Source: Sipunculus nudus (Eukaryota; Annelida; Sipuncula; Golfingiida; Sipunculidae). From it: a stretch of 64,000 nucleotides of DNA. The notes under the pieces were generated by a model that saw only the letters and a list, made by a program, of their open reading frames with translations, did not search any database and was not told the DNA's origin. How positions within the stretch are numbered: position 1 is the first letter of the stretch; each line of letters begins with the position of its first letter. Below, piece after piece: positions 37,624 to 50,309 of this stretch. Position numbers and translations under genes: made by a program. Where the stretch lies: the NCBI GenBank assembly GCA_026874595.1, contig CM049311.1, positions 11,749,676-11,813,675 of the forward strand. The letters run 5' to 3'.

Positions 37624-40117
37624 TATATATATACACACACACACAGTCAAAGATAATTAGAACTTGCTTGAGGGTACATGTAATGGTTGTGAGCAAAATG
37701 CTCCGGGCAGTTTAAATTTTAAGCCATCAAGATGACAGGGATGATGCATTTAACTATTAAAACCACTGGCACCAGGGGAGGTTAGGGTTTGGGAGGTCAG
37801 ACCCCAAGTGAATAACTGAAGTGGAGAAGTAAAGTGTGGATGATAAAGGTCTATATATATATCCATGATGTCACTGAAACTGTTACTTGTGTAAGGTCAA
37901 CCAGTGATCTTGTAACTATAACGTACTCGGTGACATCTGTGTAACAATGCCTGCGTATATATGCATTACAACACAGTGCTTTGATATGTGCACAAAATGC
38001 AACCAGAAACAGTCCACACAAAAAATTAATTTTCCTAGATTGAAGATTAAATGGGCCTGCTTCAATTTATATAATATACATGTCATTGCGAGTGTTCATT
38101 TATAACTCAAATAATGTAGCATGTTTCATATCTTATTTGAATACATAATGGCTGTATCATGTATTATACTAAAATAGGCATTCTATTATGCTATATTTAT
38201 TGTAGTTTTCCATGGTATTTTTGCAGTTATGGCTGAGACAAAGGCAGAAACATATTTCTACCGTAACCACCACATAAATAGTACTGTCAGAACTTGCCAA
38301 CCCTGTGGCATAGATACAAGAATGGACTATATCCAGATATTGCTTTCTTATTCTAATTGCATACCAGTAATCAAGTAGTGTTTTGACCCAGAGGGCCAGA
38401 CTGTACTTTTAATAATAGTGTTAAATTGTGACACTGTACAGTAATTATTGAGCCATGTCAATGAAAGTGATATACAACAAGTTCTTACATTGATATCCCG
38501 GACAGGACTGCCTGCATTTAATTAATATTCTCGAGGTTTCTTAGACAGGGATGTAAGATTTAGTATAGATAATCCAAAGCTCATAATAGATTTCCCACAG
38601 TAAACCAGAAAAGTAAAATTTTTACCCCTGAATATAAAGGTATGTCGAAGTCCTAGCCAAAAAAGGCACATGAAACATCTGAATTAAAAATAATAAACTG
38701 ATTCATGGGGGGGGGGGCTACAACATTTTCTGGCAGTAGTCAAAATTGGCATATAAATGGGTGGCAAATAAGTGAGGGTATACTGTAATCTTTATTAATC
38801 AGTGAACATCAGCTAAAACAAAAAATAGTATGAATAAAATGACATTTCCTGTTTCTGGAGTTAATGGTGACAGTGCAGGTACTGGGTGCACATGGACTCT
38901 CCTTCTACAGTACACATATTCTAGATTACAATGAGATTGATTTCTTAGCTATCATATCCCTCTCTTGAACTTTGGTAACATGATTATTCTTATCCTGGGC
39001 ATTTTATACTGGACACTGCAAATCTTACTTAGTCTAACGTATATTGTGAATATGGAGATTTGGCAGCAAACATGCACTAACAGTACACTGACCCTTGTTC
39101 ATTATAGACCTGCATATTCATGAATGAGTGTTTCCTCAAGTGCCACCAGATGGGGTGACTATAGCATGATCAGGAATAATATGATTTAACTGAAGCATAC
39201 ACTATAGCAGTGGAGGAAAGGAACCCCCTATGTTCAGAATTCAATTGACTGCACTTTTATAAAGAAAAATGTATAATAAATGGTCAATTAAAGCAATGTA
39301 CTGTAAACATAGACCAGAAGTATGGTAGGATATAACTAAGGTAGATATTCCGAGTCAGGAACTGAGATCAAAGGTCAACCTACAGGTCAAAGCTACCAGA
39401 AGGCACCCATTTAATGTCAGATGAATAGAGAAAACATATTTATAAATGAGAACTGGATAAAACAGTCATTTTTTAAGTACATTTTGATTTTTTTTCAAAA
39501 TTAAAAAATAATGTCGCATATCATGTGTCAATCAATTTTGTACAATAATTTAAACCAAAGACATTTTAATACTGTTAGATCTATAAAGCTGAATTCATTT
39601 TAGGATCATATTCTTTTTATATTTGTTGAATAAGGATAGCCTTGATAGCCAAGCTGAAAATAGAGAACCTTCAGTGTTAAAAACCAAATATTGAGGACAA
39701 TGCCTGCTAATTTATAATGCTAGAGACAGATTTTGTAAGTGCATCTATTCAGGTGTGAGAGAGGACACAAGAGTATTATCCTGTAATCAGAATTCTGAAT
39801 TTCTCATGCCTAAAATAGATTAGACCTGTAATAAGATATCTTAATCTGTAAACCTTTATATCAACTGATTATATTAGATTTGTGACTTTTTAGGGTATAC
39901 ATGATAAGAACTTCATGACAATTTTCAATCTCAAACCCTTGACTGTAATCTGTTGTGATCCCAGTCTCAGTGTCATCACACATAAATTGACCTGTGGGCA
40001 GTGATCAATGAACCGCCAGCCATTTCTGCCTGTAAACTTTGCTGCAAAATAAATTATATGTATGCTTCTTTAACAGCAAGCTCCCTGCTGGCTCACATAA
40101 ACCTGATAGCTGGTTAT

Positions 40118-40222
<105 letters not shown>

Positions 40223-40241
40223 TATAATATATATACATATA

Positions 40242-40688
40242 CAATGTGGTTGCCTTTTTATTTGCAAGGTTGAAATTTCATGATTTCTTCAATTCCAACA
40301 TTTTGGGAGGGTTTCATTTTCACAATTGCAACAGAATCCTCTCAGTACAGCAGTATTTGTATTGATTTTAAATTTAAGATGAAACCTTCACTTCCTAATT
40401 CATTTCTAGTTTATTCATTAATTTATGATTTGTATCACAGTCGATTTATTACCCTGCAAATACCAAATATTTTACCATAATTAATGCTTGTATGCATGGC
40501 CCATGAGGTTGCTGATTAGGGTGTTTCCAGGGGTGTGATAATTGATCATCTGTTTGTGCATAAGCATCATCCAATTTTGTTCATCTTAGTTGATGGGGCT
40601 TCTTATTCCCAAGGGTTTCATATTCACAATTATTTCACATTTGTGAATATTGCAAAAATAAAACCACGAATATCAAGGCAACCTCAGT
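40242..40688 (+). mobile_element. TA-flanked MITE family M3, copy 2
   Basis: The left end CAATGTGGTTGCCTTTTTA and the right end read inward CTGAGGTTGCCTTGATATTC are both next to TA. The internal sequence 'gttgatggggcttcttattc' and 'ccaagggtttcatattcac' matches the inverted copy at 37.2 kb. No transposase is seen. The TA target and CAGT/CAAT-like ends again suggest the Tc1/mariner superfamily. Confidence 0.55.
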
Positions 40689-42318
40689 ATATCTATATAC
40701 ATTCAAGTCTCTCACTGATGAGCTTGCCAAAGGGTGTGTCCCTTGGTCATAGTTATCAAGCCCTACCACCTACTCTGGTGCAGAGACCGTAAAAACACAC
40801 AAAATTTGTGGAGCTACTGGTACATTTTTTGGGAGGGAGGATTTTGAAAAAAAGTTTAGCTTTCTGAGCAGGGAATGTTTGGGCAACCCCAACCACCTTA
40901 CTTGAAATATCACAGTAAATTAAGCGATATATGTGCAATTAAACCATAAGTGGTGCTTCATCAATAAAATAAAATTAATCAATTAAAATTCAGGACTATC
41001 ACCATGTTGCTGTCAGATATTGTCAATTTTATTGATATTGTTGAAAATTCTAAGTTGCGCTCCAGATTACAGATTCTAGTTCTAGTCATGACAACTGATG
41101 TTATATCTTCTTTCATATATTTTTATGTTAAGAAGACAATGAAGTTCATCTAAAAGAAGATTAAAACAACTTATTGTCATTTCATAATGTTTAGATATAT
41201 CTTAGTATATGTAACCTTAACCAGTTAACTTTAACTTTTAAGTTTATGTGCAGAATGGTGTGGTCAATGAGAAATTCAGTATAGACCTGTGCATTACACA
41301 GGGATGAACTCCAGGGGGCAAAAAGAACAATTGAAGTTACTGAACCCACGTTTTTGCTTATAAAAATGTGGGTTAAATGCTTAATAGGCTTCTACTATAA
41401 CCTACTATAAATAATATTATAGTATATGCGATATATAATATGTGATTTGTTGAATTTATATAAGAAAAATAAGCATTTCTTTTTCTTGATGTGATATGTG
41501 TATGCAACATTATTGACAAAAACAACAAATGTTGTTGGTTGTGGTTCACAATAAACATACAAGACCAGCAAATATATGAAGTGAACCCTCATTTTCTTTT
41601 TAAAAAATGTGGAATCAATGCCTAATAGGCTTCTACTATATACTTATATAAGTATTACATTAAAGTATTTTATGAGTTAGAAATATGCAGTAAAAATTAA
41701 GCGTTACATCTCGACTTATTTATGGACATGCTACAAGACTTCATCGACAAAAATACCAAAAACTGCAAAAGTGGGTTAACTTAATTTTTTTTTGCACAAA
41801 ATAAATACATGGGTTCACAGGCAGAAATGTGGCATTTTGTAAAAAAAAATTGTGGGTTCCCTAGTTGAGTGTCTTTCGGGCACTGAACACATATTTTTCT
41901 GCATGCATACAAATGTGGGTTCACTTTTTGTAATTCATCCCCCCCCCCGAACTTTAGCCCCATATAATCAGTGATACTGATAATGCACCTACACCAGAAA
42001 TTCAGTTAAAATAGTTATTTTCGGGACTGTCATAAATGAATGAGCCAATTTTATAGCTCCCTTGTTGTAAAATTGCGCTAAATTTGTGCTCAGACTGACA
42101 GATAAGCACCCCGGACCATGTGTTACACAATGAGTCACTCAGTCATTGAACGAGCTGTCAATTCTCGGTAACCACAGACTCACAGTGAACTGTCAACAGA
42201 TCGGAAACGCTCGCTTCATTATCACCAAAATATGAACTAATCGTGTGCATATATACTGATCGGTTTGTGTTCAAAATTCGTATAATTACTCATTTACATT
42301 AATCAGCCAGGTACTTAC

Positions 42319-42500
42319 CTTTTTAGGCTATGGTAGTTTGTTTCTGAATCAACGAATGAATGAATGTACACACGCGTTGTAAGAGTAACGGCAACGGCCG
42401 CTGATTTGGTGACCTTTACCCTCTCAGGTCAAGGTCGGTGTTACAGAAACTTTCGGCATATGAAAGCTGATGACTTTGGCGCTCCTCGGTTTCAAGCACG
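42319..42500 (-). other. Probable 5' UTR first exon of the minus-strand PPTY gene
   Basis: On the minus strand a CpG-containing stretch ends at a near-consensus donor, CTAAAAAG|GTAAGTACC. It holds no long open frame, only a short upstream ORF starting ATGCCGAAAGTTTCTG and stopping after 11 codons. The upstream boundary is estimated from the TATA-like element. That it joins the 35.5-kb exon is inference from strand, order and the lack of a competing acceptor. Confidence 0.45.
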
Positions 42501-42560
42501 TGGTGGGCTTATTACAGGGTCACACAAATATATATTGTTTTAATGTAGAATCAAAAATAG
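42500..42560 (-). promoter_or_regulatory. Possible promoter of the minus-strand gene (TATATAT box)
   Basis: AATATATATTTG at about 42528-42537 on the minus strand lies some 30-40 bp upstream of the assumed start. CACGTG (E-box) follows at about 42498-42503, and CpG density rises over the next 120 bp. There is no transcript evidence. Confidence 0.3.
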
Positions 42561-42653
42561 GAAACACACAGGCCAGAAATATGTAACCATGGAAACTATT
42601 TTTTAAAACATTTTTTTGTATACCGACCGGTTATACATTTTTTACATATTGCC

Positions 42654-42655
<2 letters not shown>

Positions 42656-42709
<54 letters not shown>

Positions 42710-42712
42710 GTA
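42656..42712. repeat. (TA)n microsatellite
   Basis: About 28 TA units with a few TG interruptions at the right end. Confidence 0.9.
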
Positions 42713-43277
42713 TATATGATATAATATAAAGGCCTTTATATATATATTTTTTTAATTTCGGTACCGGTAATTAAGCTACTGAAGACCTTTAACTCATACG
42801 TAAACCCTCGCTTACCGTCGAAAATCCCCCCCCGTCCCAAGGTTGGCGAATGAAAGAGGTTAGACTGTACGTAAAAAACCTAATTTTTATGTTTATATAG
42901 TACATATTTTTCTAATAAAAAAACTTTATGATTGAAATAATTACAGACTTGGCTTCGATTTCCGCCATTAATTAGGCCTATACTAAAAGTCTGTAAAATT
43001 AATATTGGGATCACAGAGCCTATATAGGCCCTACTATAGGCCTATAGGCTATTTAAATTTCCAGGGATGCTCGAAGTATAAAGGCCCTACTATAGTAGAC
43101 TGGACATTACCTTAATCTTGACTAAATTCTGTAACATATGGATCTGCATATGTTGTAACTCCAGACCTATATAACCACAGTATATATAGGCTTAGGCCTA
43201 TATATGTAATATGGGCCAATTTGTTTTTTAAATGTTGTGCTTCGATCATTTTTATGCTACAATTTATTTTCTATTCC

Positions 43278-43279
<2 letters not shown>

Positions 43280-43315
<36 letters not shown>

Positions 43316-43359
43316 TCAGGTCTACCGGCTGAAAGGGGAAGGCCTATACAAGTTCCTCC

Positions 43360-43426
<67 letters not shown>

Positions 43427-43430
43427 AAAC
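43280..43430. repeat. Two (TA)n tracts separated by a GC-richer 50-bp block
   Basis: TA runs at 43280-43313 and 43363-43430 flank 'cttcaggtctaccggctgaa'. Frames through them are artefacts. Confidence 0.9.
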
Positions 43431-44029
43431 TCGGCATAACCACTGTCGCTGTGTGGACCAAAGCCACTGTAAAAAGGCGTTAGTAAGGGTAAATGGGCTA
43501 TCACTGACTGGAAAGCCTAATATGATACTATAGGCATATCAGACAGTTAACACAAGTTTAACACAGGCCCAAAAGTATTGAAAGTCGGCCTACATGCAGG
43601 CCTATCAGTTATAATCTAGATGTAGCCTGTATGTTATTCTCAATGCCATGTACGTCACCACGTGATTATCATGGAGCATGATAGCATCAAGTTGATGCAG
43701 AAGCCAGTTAATTAACTGGACCTGTGACACGCAGCAAAGTTTGAGGGGAGAGTAAATAGTTATCATAACATCCGTTAGATGGTGCTTCGTTACAGTCATT
43801 TCGTCCGCTTTGCCATGCGAGAACGTGATCTATATTGATCTTAAAAGTGCCGAGTCATCCTTTAGAATATCCGTCGGTACAACATGTAGCGCTTTCAAAC
43901 CATGGACCAGGTTTCTGGTTTCACACGTGATATGGCGCCAATTTTTTTTTAATCACTGTAGTAATGTAATTTGGTAATACAAGTAAAGAGTCATGGCACT
44001 TTACATTTTCCGTTGAGCTTATGAAGAAA

Positions 44030-44262
44030 ACTAACGATGCGCTCATGGTCGTTCGATACGGATTCTAGATATAATCAGCACTCTAGATTGACGGAAGTTA
44101 TACTGCGGTTACTGGCCGGGCGTGGCCCGCTTGGGGCTTTGCGGTTAGTGGTTGCTGTAGGTTTCTGCCGCAATTCTGCGGTCACCGGTACGATAAAACG
44201 GTGGCGGTTTCTCGCGGATTCCTGCGCGGCTTGGATGGCATCTTCACATCTAGCTATCAGCT
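44030..44262. promoter_or_regulatory. Small CpG island, function unknown
   Basis: GC and CpG content jump here (words such as GCGGTT, CCGGGCGTGG, CGCGGATTCC recur) and drop abruptly at the LINE tail. GCGGTTACTGG, GCGGTTAGTGG, GCGGTCACCGG and GCGGTTTCTCG are variants of one motif. It is open on the minus strand for about 60 codons, but the predicted peptide matches nothing I know. It may be an unmethylated regulatory region or a GC-rich repeat. Confidence 0.4.
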
Positions 44263-45290
44263 TATAATAATAATGATAATATATAATATTTATATAGGGC
44301 CAGTTCTCCAATGGTCGGACTCACAGTGCAATCCACACACACACACGCACATACCCACATACAACTTCATGGAAATCTCCCTGTGCCTGACCCAAGAAAA
44401 AAATGATGCATATTAATTACCAAAAGCTTGCCGAAAGAGATACGATTTTAAATTGGTTTTAAATGATACAAGAGGTCGAGATTTTCTAGATGTAATGGGA
44501 AGTGAATTCCAAACTTTTGGGGCTTTGAAACGAAAGGAACGTTCACCGACTTTCAAATTACACTTTGGTATACTTTAATAAGATTTCCGCCAGTCGAGCA
44601 CAGCGTACACAAAGGCCCATAGATTATTATTTTTCCAGACAAATATGATGGAAGTGAGTCATCAAAAGGGCCGTTAACAAAAACAGCAGTTTTGTACTGT
44701 ATGCGGTAATTAACGGGAAGCCAATGGAGCTGTTTGAGCAGCGGCGTGACGTGGTCGGTCTTACGCTTCTTAAGAATGAGACGCAGCATATTCTGGTAAC
44801 CCAGCAAGAACTGAATTACAGTTATCCAGGCGAGATATTACTGTGGCGCAAATGAGCCGACAGCACGCATTAGTAGAGAGGAAACGCCGGATGGAAGCTG
44901 TACGGCGGAGATCGATCGAGAAAGGCCGCATGCACGACATATACTTCTAATATAATCATGCAATGAAAAATTACAATCAATCTAAACACCTAGAAGCTAA
45001 ACTGAATTTTAAAAAGGAACAGTGCAGCCCCTAATGCTTATTGACTCCCTGTCAATCATCATTAGAAGAGGTTTAGATCCGACAGGCATAATGGCAGTCT
45101 TGTCAGTATTCAATTTGAGTTTGTTGGTGGTCATCCATGATAGTACATCCTCAATACAAGCCTGTATGCTGAACTGGACAGAGCTGAACTCACCTGGTTG
45201 ACTACTTTTTGACAGTTCAGTGTCATCAGCATACTTATGAAAAGAACAATCATGTGCAGATATTACTCTTCCATCAAAATTATCGCTAGG
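44263..45290 (-). pseudogene. Truncated, broken non-LTR retrotransposon, CR1/L2-like (3' part of ORF2 and tail)
   Basis: Reading the minus strand, the reverse transcriptase motif C appears as HKYADDTELSKS (about 45200-45240), followed by SWMTTNKLKLNTDKTAIM. A segment around 44820-44930 then reads ISRLDNCNSVLAGLPEY, followed by DHVTPLLKQLHWLPVNYRI and finally FRFKAPKVWNSLPI with FKTNLKSYLFRQAF. This order (YADD, thumb, HWLPV, FxxxAPxxWNSLP) is characteristic of the CR1/L2 group. The 3' end is GCCCTATATAAATATT followed by an ATT-rich tail, also typical of that group. Frameshifts and stops break it, and the 5' half is missing. It is inactive. Confidence 0.8.
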
Positions 45291-46269
45291 GACCGCCCAG
45301 GGTCAATCTCCCAGAGAATGAATCACCCCCGGGAGCTAGTCGAATAGGATAAACTGCTTAAGGAAACATAAGTAAGCACATTTCCAATGCAGTTAATGGC
45401 ACCAATTTTTTATGTCATAGGCCTATAAAATATAGATGCTGAGAATCGGGCGAAGTGATGACCAGATAGTGAGATACAGGGTTAAGGTTAAGTAAACCTA
45501 TTCCAGGTGCGTTTGTTGTGTGATTTCACCCAGATCCCATACTTTGTCCTGAATTGATTGGCTGGTACACATGTGACATCATGAACTGAATTATATCAAC
45601 AACTCAGATCTAGTAATGCATGTTGTTTTTATTCTTTGCTGAAAATTTGGGACTAACAGAGGCAGAAATACTGTGCTTTTACTGAGATCTAGAATTTTTA
45701 GTCACAGGGGATTTGCCAGTGTGTGACGTCACTACCGAGTTGACAGTGCTCATGGATATGCCAATAGTTTTTTAACAAATCACACAACATCATGTTTTTA
45801 GTGGAAAATAGATAGAAAAAAAATGTTTTTTTTCTCCAGCTATTTGGCTTATTTTATGTAAAATCTATATTAATATTTTTTAATAGGCAATTGTCTTATA
45901 TGATTATAATGACATTTGAAATACTTTTGCTTGACCTTTAGGGATCTGCCAAATTAAATTTAAAGAAGAAGAACAGAAGTTTATTCAGGAAAAGACCTCA
46001 GGCCCAAAGTTCCAAACATAACTACAATAAATCTATCAAATAATTCCATAAATAGAACACAAAGTAGTAGTTTAATTATTAATTAATATATAATGTCACT
46101 AACACATGTAACATGACTGCATACCCTTGTAAAAATGTACCTATATATTGCCATCATTAGTGAGTATGAAAAACACAATTTAACCATCTATATGCATGGG
46201 ATGTGGCTTGTGCACAAGCAAAGCTAATGAAATTTTCAACACTTGATAAATATAGGAGATCTGGTAACT
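45291..46269. other. Spacer between two LINE remnants
   Basis: AT-rich, no gene. A perfect cAMP-response-type palindrome, TGACGTCA, occurs at 45724-45731 without other promoter signals. Otherwise nothing supportable. Confidence 0.6.
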
Positions 46270-47490
46270 TATATGATTTGAATATGTATAAAATGAAAAG
46301 ACAATTAAAAAATCTCTGTAATAATAAAAAAAATCCAAAACAGAGTCTACAATAATACACTTATCAAATTTAAAAAATATAAATGATTTATGGGTCTGTA
46401 TTAAAAAGTGCCTTAAGAAAGAGAAAAGTGTTAATCATATTCCAGCAGATGAGTGGTTTAATTTTTTTAGAGTCTTTACTGAATGAAAATATAAATGATG
46501 ATTTTGCATTATGGCTGACATGTACTTCGGAAATAATTTAAAAAATAGATCTATATATGTGGGTCTCTTAACAAAGAAATAACAGTATTTGAAATAAGAC
46601 ATGCAGTAAATCATATGCAAAGTGGTAAATTTCCTGGACCAGATGGACTACAAGTTGGTATTATTAAGTCACTTTTTAGAAATTATTTTGCCCTTATTAC
46701 ATCCTTTGTTTAACAGTGTTTTCAATAAAGGACAATTCCCTGGTGAATGGAGTAAGGCAATAATATTTCATCGACACAAGAAGGGTCCTCAAAATGATCC
46801 TATTAATTAAAGAGGGATATCATTATTGGCTGTTACTGGAAAAATATTCACTAAAGTTTTGAATAATAGACTCTCTCAGTATGTGCAGGAAATGAATATT
46901 TTATCTGAGTCTCAAGGTGGTTATAGAAAGGGGTATTCTACCATTGGTCGAGCATTTGTTTTGCATGCTTTAGTTCAGGAATATTTAGTTAAGAGAAAAG
47001 GAAGGTTTTATTGTTTGTATATTGATTTTGCAAAAGCTTTTGAATGTGTGCAACATAATTTATTGTTGTATGTCTTATTGAAACAAGGTATAAATGGTAA
47101 AATATTAAATGTTATAAAATAGATGTATTCAAAAATGCAGTCTTGTATATTAACTGATGGTGGACTTACAGATCATTTCTTTTGCTCATTTGGTACCAGG
47201 CAGGGTTGCATGGTAAGTCCATTATAATTTTCTATATTTATAAATGAGTATTGTAATATGTTACATAGAAGAAATTGTAAAGGGATATATGTTAATGGTA
47301 ATCTTTCCAATTTAATAACTTTATTATTTGTAGGTGATATGGTTTATTGTGCAGATACTGTAGGTAGACTTCAGAAACAGATTAAACTCTTGCAAAATGA
47401 TTGTAAAAAATATGGTTTTAAAATTAAATTTAAAATGGTAATTGAAATTTGTTACAATATTCTATAACAAACCAAATTTAAATTAACAAA
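46270..47490 (+). pseudogene. Broken non-LTR retrotransposon reverse transcriptase (second clade)
   Basis: Three plus-strand pieces form one RT domain across frameshifts and stops. The first includes EITVFEIRHAVNHM and GKFPGPDGLQVGIIK. The second, from 46826, has GGYRKGYSTI and motif A as YCLYIDFAKAFECVQHNLL. Motif B reads GTRQGCMVSP near 47200. The last piece has motif C altered to LLFVGDMVYCADTV, where FVDD/YADD would be expected, and then KQIKLLQNDCKKYGFKIKF. In-frame stops lie at about 47120 and 47224. Loss of a catalytic aspartate (D to G) and the stops show it is dead. It is a different family from the 44-kb and 51-kb elements. Confidence 0.8.
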
Positions 47491-48029
47491 GGCGAATGTC
47501 CCCTCGGAAGGAGATTGAGTTTATAAATTTTCGAAATATATGCAGAAACTTTATGTAATGTTAACGAATAAATTGGACGTACACGGACTACCACTTGGTG
47601 ATCCTGTTTCCTGAAGGTGTATACTCTGATATCACTAACATATATATACAAGTTTCCTCTTCGCTTTCATGTTTTTTGTAGCATTTTCAGCCGTGTTTGT
47701 CAGCTCCCTTGTTATAGGGGGATCCAGAGGAGGTTCACAGGGGGCACGTGACCTCCCCCCCCCCCCCCCTCCTCCTTAGCATTCAAAATGTTATCATATA
47801 TTTATTTTATATTGTTCGCTGTCTTGCATACCTCACACGGCCCATTCAGTTAAATAGTAGGCATATTGCATGCATCTAAATTCCACCATGCATGGATGTG
47901 ACCGGCGATCTTTCTTTCATCTCAAGCTGCATGACCCCCTTCCTAATTATTATTCTCTACAGATTACTCTCATACAATTTATTTCGTCACTGTGTTTTTT
48001 TATGAATAGGGACCTATGAAGTACATTTT
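47491..48029. other. Spacer with a poly-C run
   Basis: No gene. CGTGACCTCCCC leads into a C tract at about 47753-47769. The rest is unremarkable. Confidence 0.6.
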
Positions 48030-49108
48030 TAGCTCAGCTGACTGAAAATCATCTGAGCTATAGCGATCCCCCTTTGTCCGTCATCTGTCCGGCCGTCCGG
48101 TCGTCCGGCCATTCGGTCGTCCGTTAACAGGGCACAATCGTAATCGCTGAAACTGGAATCTTCAAACTTAATACCCAGGGAGGTCAATGAAAAATCTCCT
48201 TGGAAACTTGATATTAGGTATGTTATCCATACTCGTCGAGCTATGGGTCTCGTAAATACCCCCTAGAATAATCAAAGATTTGATACAAAAGCTCATAGTA
48301 TCTGAATAACCACTGCCTTGATCACCATGATTTTTTTACATGAATATTGATAATGGAGTATTCCATCAGTTCCTGCAAACGTGAGGCGCCATCTGTACTT
48401 TTTCCAATTTTTAAGAATATTTTCTCTTTTTTTGATACTTTCAAAGAAGCAGTCATCTGTCAACAGGGCACAAATCGTAACCGCTGGACTTGGAATCTTC
48501 TTAATTGACATGCAAGGAGGCCCATGAAAAGTCTCTGTGGAAACCTGAAATTAGGTCTCTGTTACCCATATCCTGCGAGCTATAGGGCTTGTAAATATTC
48601 GTCAGAATAATTAAAAATTTGTAACAAAAGCTCCAGTATCTGAATAACTAATGCATTGATCACCATGATTCTTTGCATGGATATTGATCATGGAATGTTC
48701 CGTCAGTTTTTGCAAACTGGTTGCGCCACCTGTTCTTTTTCTAATTTTTAAGAATTTTTTTTTCTCTATTTTTGATACACTCAAAGAAGCTGTCATCTGT
48801 TAACAGCGCAAAAATTGTAACTGCTAGACCTGAAATCTTCTTACTTGACATCAAGGGAGGTCCATGAAAAGTCTCTGTGGAAACATGAAATTAGGTCTCT
48901 GTTACCAATAATCTCCAAGCTATGGGGCTTATGAGTACCCCTCAGAATAATTAAAAAATTGATACAAAAGCTCAAGTATCTGAATAACTAATGCATTGAT
49001 CACCATGATTCTTTGCATGAATATTGGTCATGGAGTGTTCCATGAGTTCCTGCAAACTGGTGGCACCACCTGTATTTATTCTGATTTTTACGAATTGTTT
49101 TTTGATAC
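48030..49108 (-). repeat. Three tandem about 337-bp units headed by a hairpin (R1-type end, minus orientation)
   Basis: The left end, TAGCTCAGCTGACT...ATCTGAGCTA (48030-48060), is the reverse complement of the R1 hairpin, followed by a GTCCGTC/CCGGCCGTCCGG tract. Three units follow, marked by 'aacagggcacaa' at about 48124, 48460 and 48799. Each carries 'agtctctgtggaaac', 'atgcattgatcaccatgatt' and 'gcgccacctgt'. There is no coding potential. Confidence 0.75.
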
Positions 49109-49240
49109 TATCGCGTGGGAACGAGATAATTATCGCGTGGCCATGCACGAGATACTAACGCGTGGGAACGAGATAATTATCGCGTGGCCACGAGATACTA
49201 ACGCGTGGGAACGAGATACTTTCTCGTGGGAACGAGATAA
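49109..49240 (+). repeat. CpG-rich palindromic tandem array (CGTGGGAACGAG / CGTGGCCACGAG)
   Basis: Six copies of CGTGGxxACGAGATA-type units about 20-27 bp long alternate GGGAA and GGCCA centres. TATCGCGTGGCCACGAGATA is one base from a perfect 20-bp palindrome. CpG is abundant although the surroundings are CpG-poor. Confidence 0.85.
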
Positions 49241-49500
49241 AAATAATTTTGTGCATGTCCTATACGAGCCACCGTAAGATGCTGAGCGAGGTCAGGCTAA
49301 AAATCATATTCTTATGACAGTTGTACCCCTTCTAAAGCAAATTCCTGGATCGGTTACTGCTTGTTGTCAACTTGCTACATGTCATGTATAAGCATTAAGC
49401 ACACAATGTGTACGTGCTATAGAGCCATGCAGGTTATCATTCTTGTAAGCTTGAATAGCTATGTCAAAACAGGTACAACTGAAACAGTGATATAGGACTC
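49241..49500. other. Unremarkable spacer
   Basis: No gene or repeat recognised. Confidence 0.6.
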
Positions 49501-49505
49501 TATAT

Positions 49506-50309
49506 ATATATAGGGTCCACGACTGGGACTTGGACTCTATAGGGTCTTGGACTTGGACTCTATAGGGTCTAGGACTCGGACTAGAATTCTATGAGGTCAT
49601 GGACTCGGACATGGACTCTATAGGGTCCAGGACTCGGACTAGGACTCTATAGGGTCCAGGACTCGGACTAGGACTCTATAGGGTCCAGGACTCAGACTAG
49701 GACTCTATATGGTCCCGGACTCGGACTAGGACTCTATAGGGTCCAGGATTCGGAATTGGACTCTATAGGGTCCAGGACTCGGACTAGGACTTTATAGGGT
49801 CCAGGACTCGGACTTGGGCTCTATAGGATCCAGGACTCGGACTAGGACTCTATAGGGTTCAGGACTCGGACTAGGACTCTATAGGGTCCAGGATTCGGAC
49901 TTGGACTCTATAGGGTCCAGGACTCGGACATGGACTCTATAGAGTCCAGGACTCGGATTTGGACTCTATAGGATTCTGGACTCGGAATTGGACTCTATAG
50001 GGTCCAGGACTCGGACTTGGACTCTACAGGGTCCAGGACTCGGACTTGGACTCTATATATAGGGTCTAGGACTTGGACCTGTACACAGACTCGAAGGCCA
50101 AGACTTGAGAAATCAGGCCGAGTCCATCTCGAGTCTATAGCATTCGGATTGGACTCTATAGGGTCCAGGACTCGGACTTGGACTCTACAGGGTCCAGGAC
50201 TCGGACTTGGACTCTATATATAGGGTCTAGGACTCGGACCTGTACACATACTCGAAGGCCAACACTTGAGAAAGCAGGCCGAGTCCATCTCGAGTCCATA
50301 GCAATACTA
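49506..50309 (+). repeat. 29-bp minisatellite with a 161-bp higher-order duplication at its end
   Basis: The unit GGACTCTATAGGGTCCAGGA followed by CTCGGACTT/A recurs with a strict 29-bp period (for example 49621, 49650, 49679), roughly 18-20 times. A non-satellite block with GTACACAGACTCGAAGGCCA is then duplicated at an offset of 161 bp (50081, 50242). The half-unit GGACTCTATAGGGTCC is self-complementary if G-U pairs are allowed. Since 29 is not a multiple of three, no reading frame is preserved. Confidence 0.9.

Larger units (their letters stand above)
42561..44029. other. Intergenic segment with TA tracts and AGGCCTA palindromes
   Basis: No gene is supported. TA microsatellites lie at 42656-42712, 43280-43313 and 43363-43430. 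Between 42970 and 43630 the palindrome-like word AGGCCTA or GGCCTA appears at least six times. From about 43800 CpG becomes more frequent. Confidence 0.6.

Noticed and set aside
45724-45731. CRE palindrome TGACGTCA as a promoter
   Set aside because: A single site without TATA, CpG enrichment or a downstream gene.
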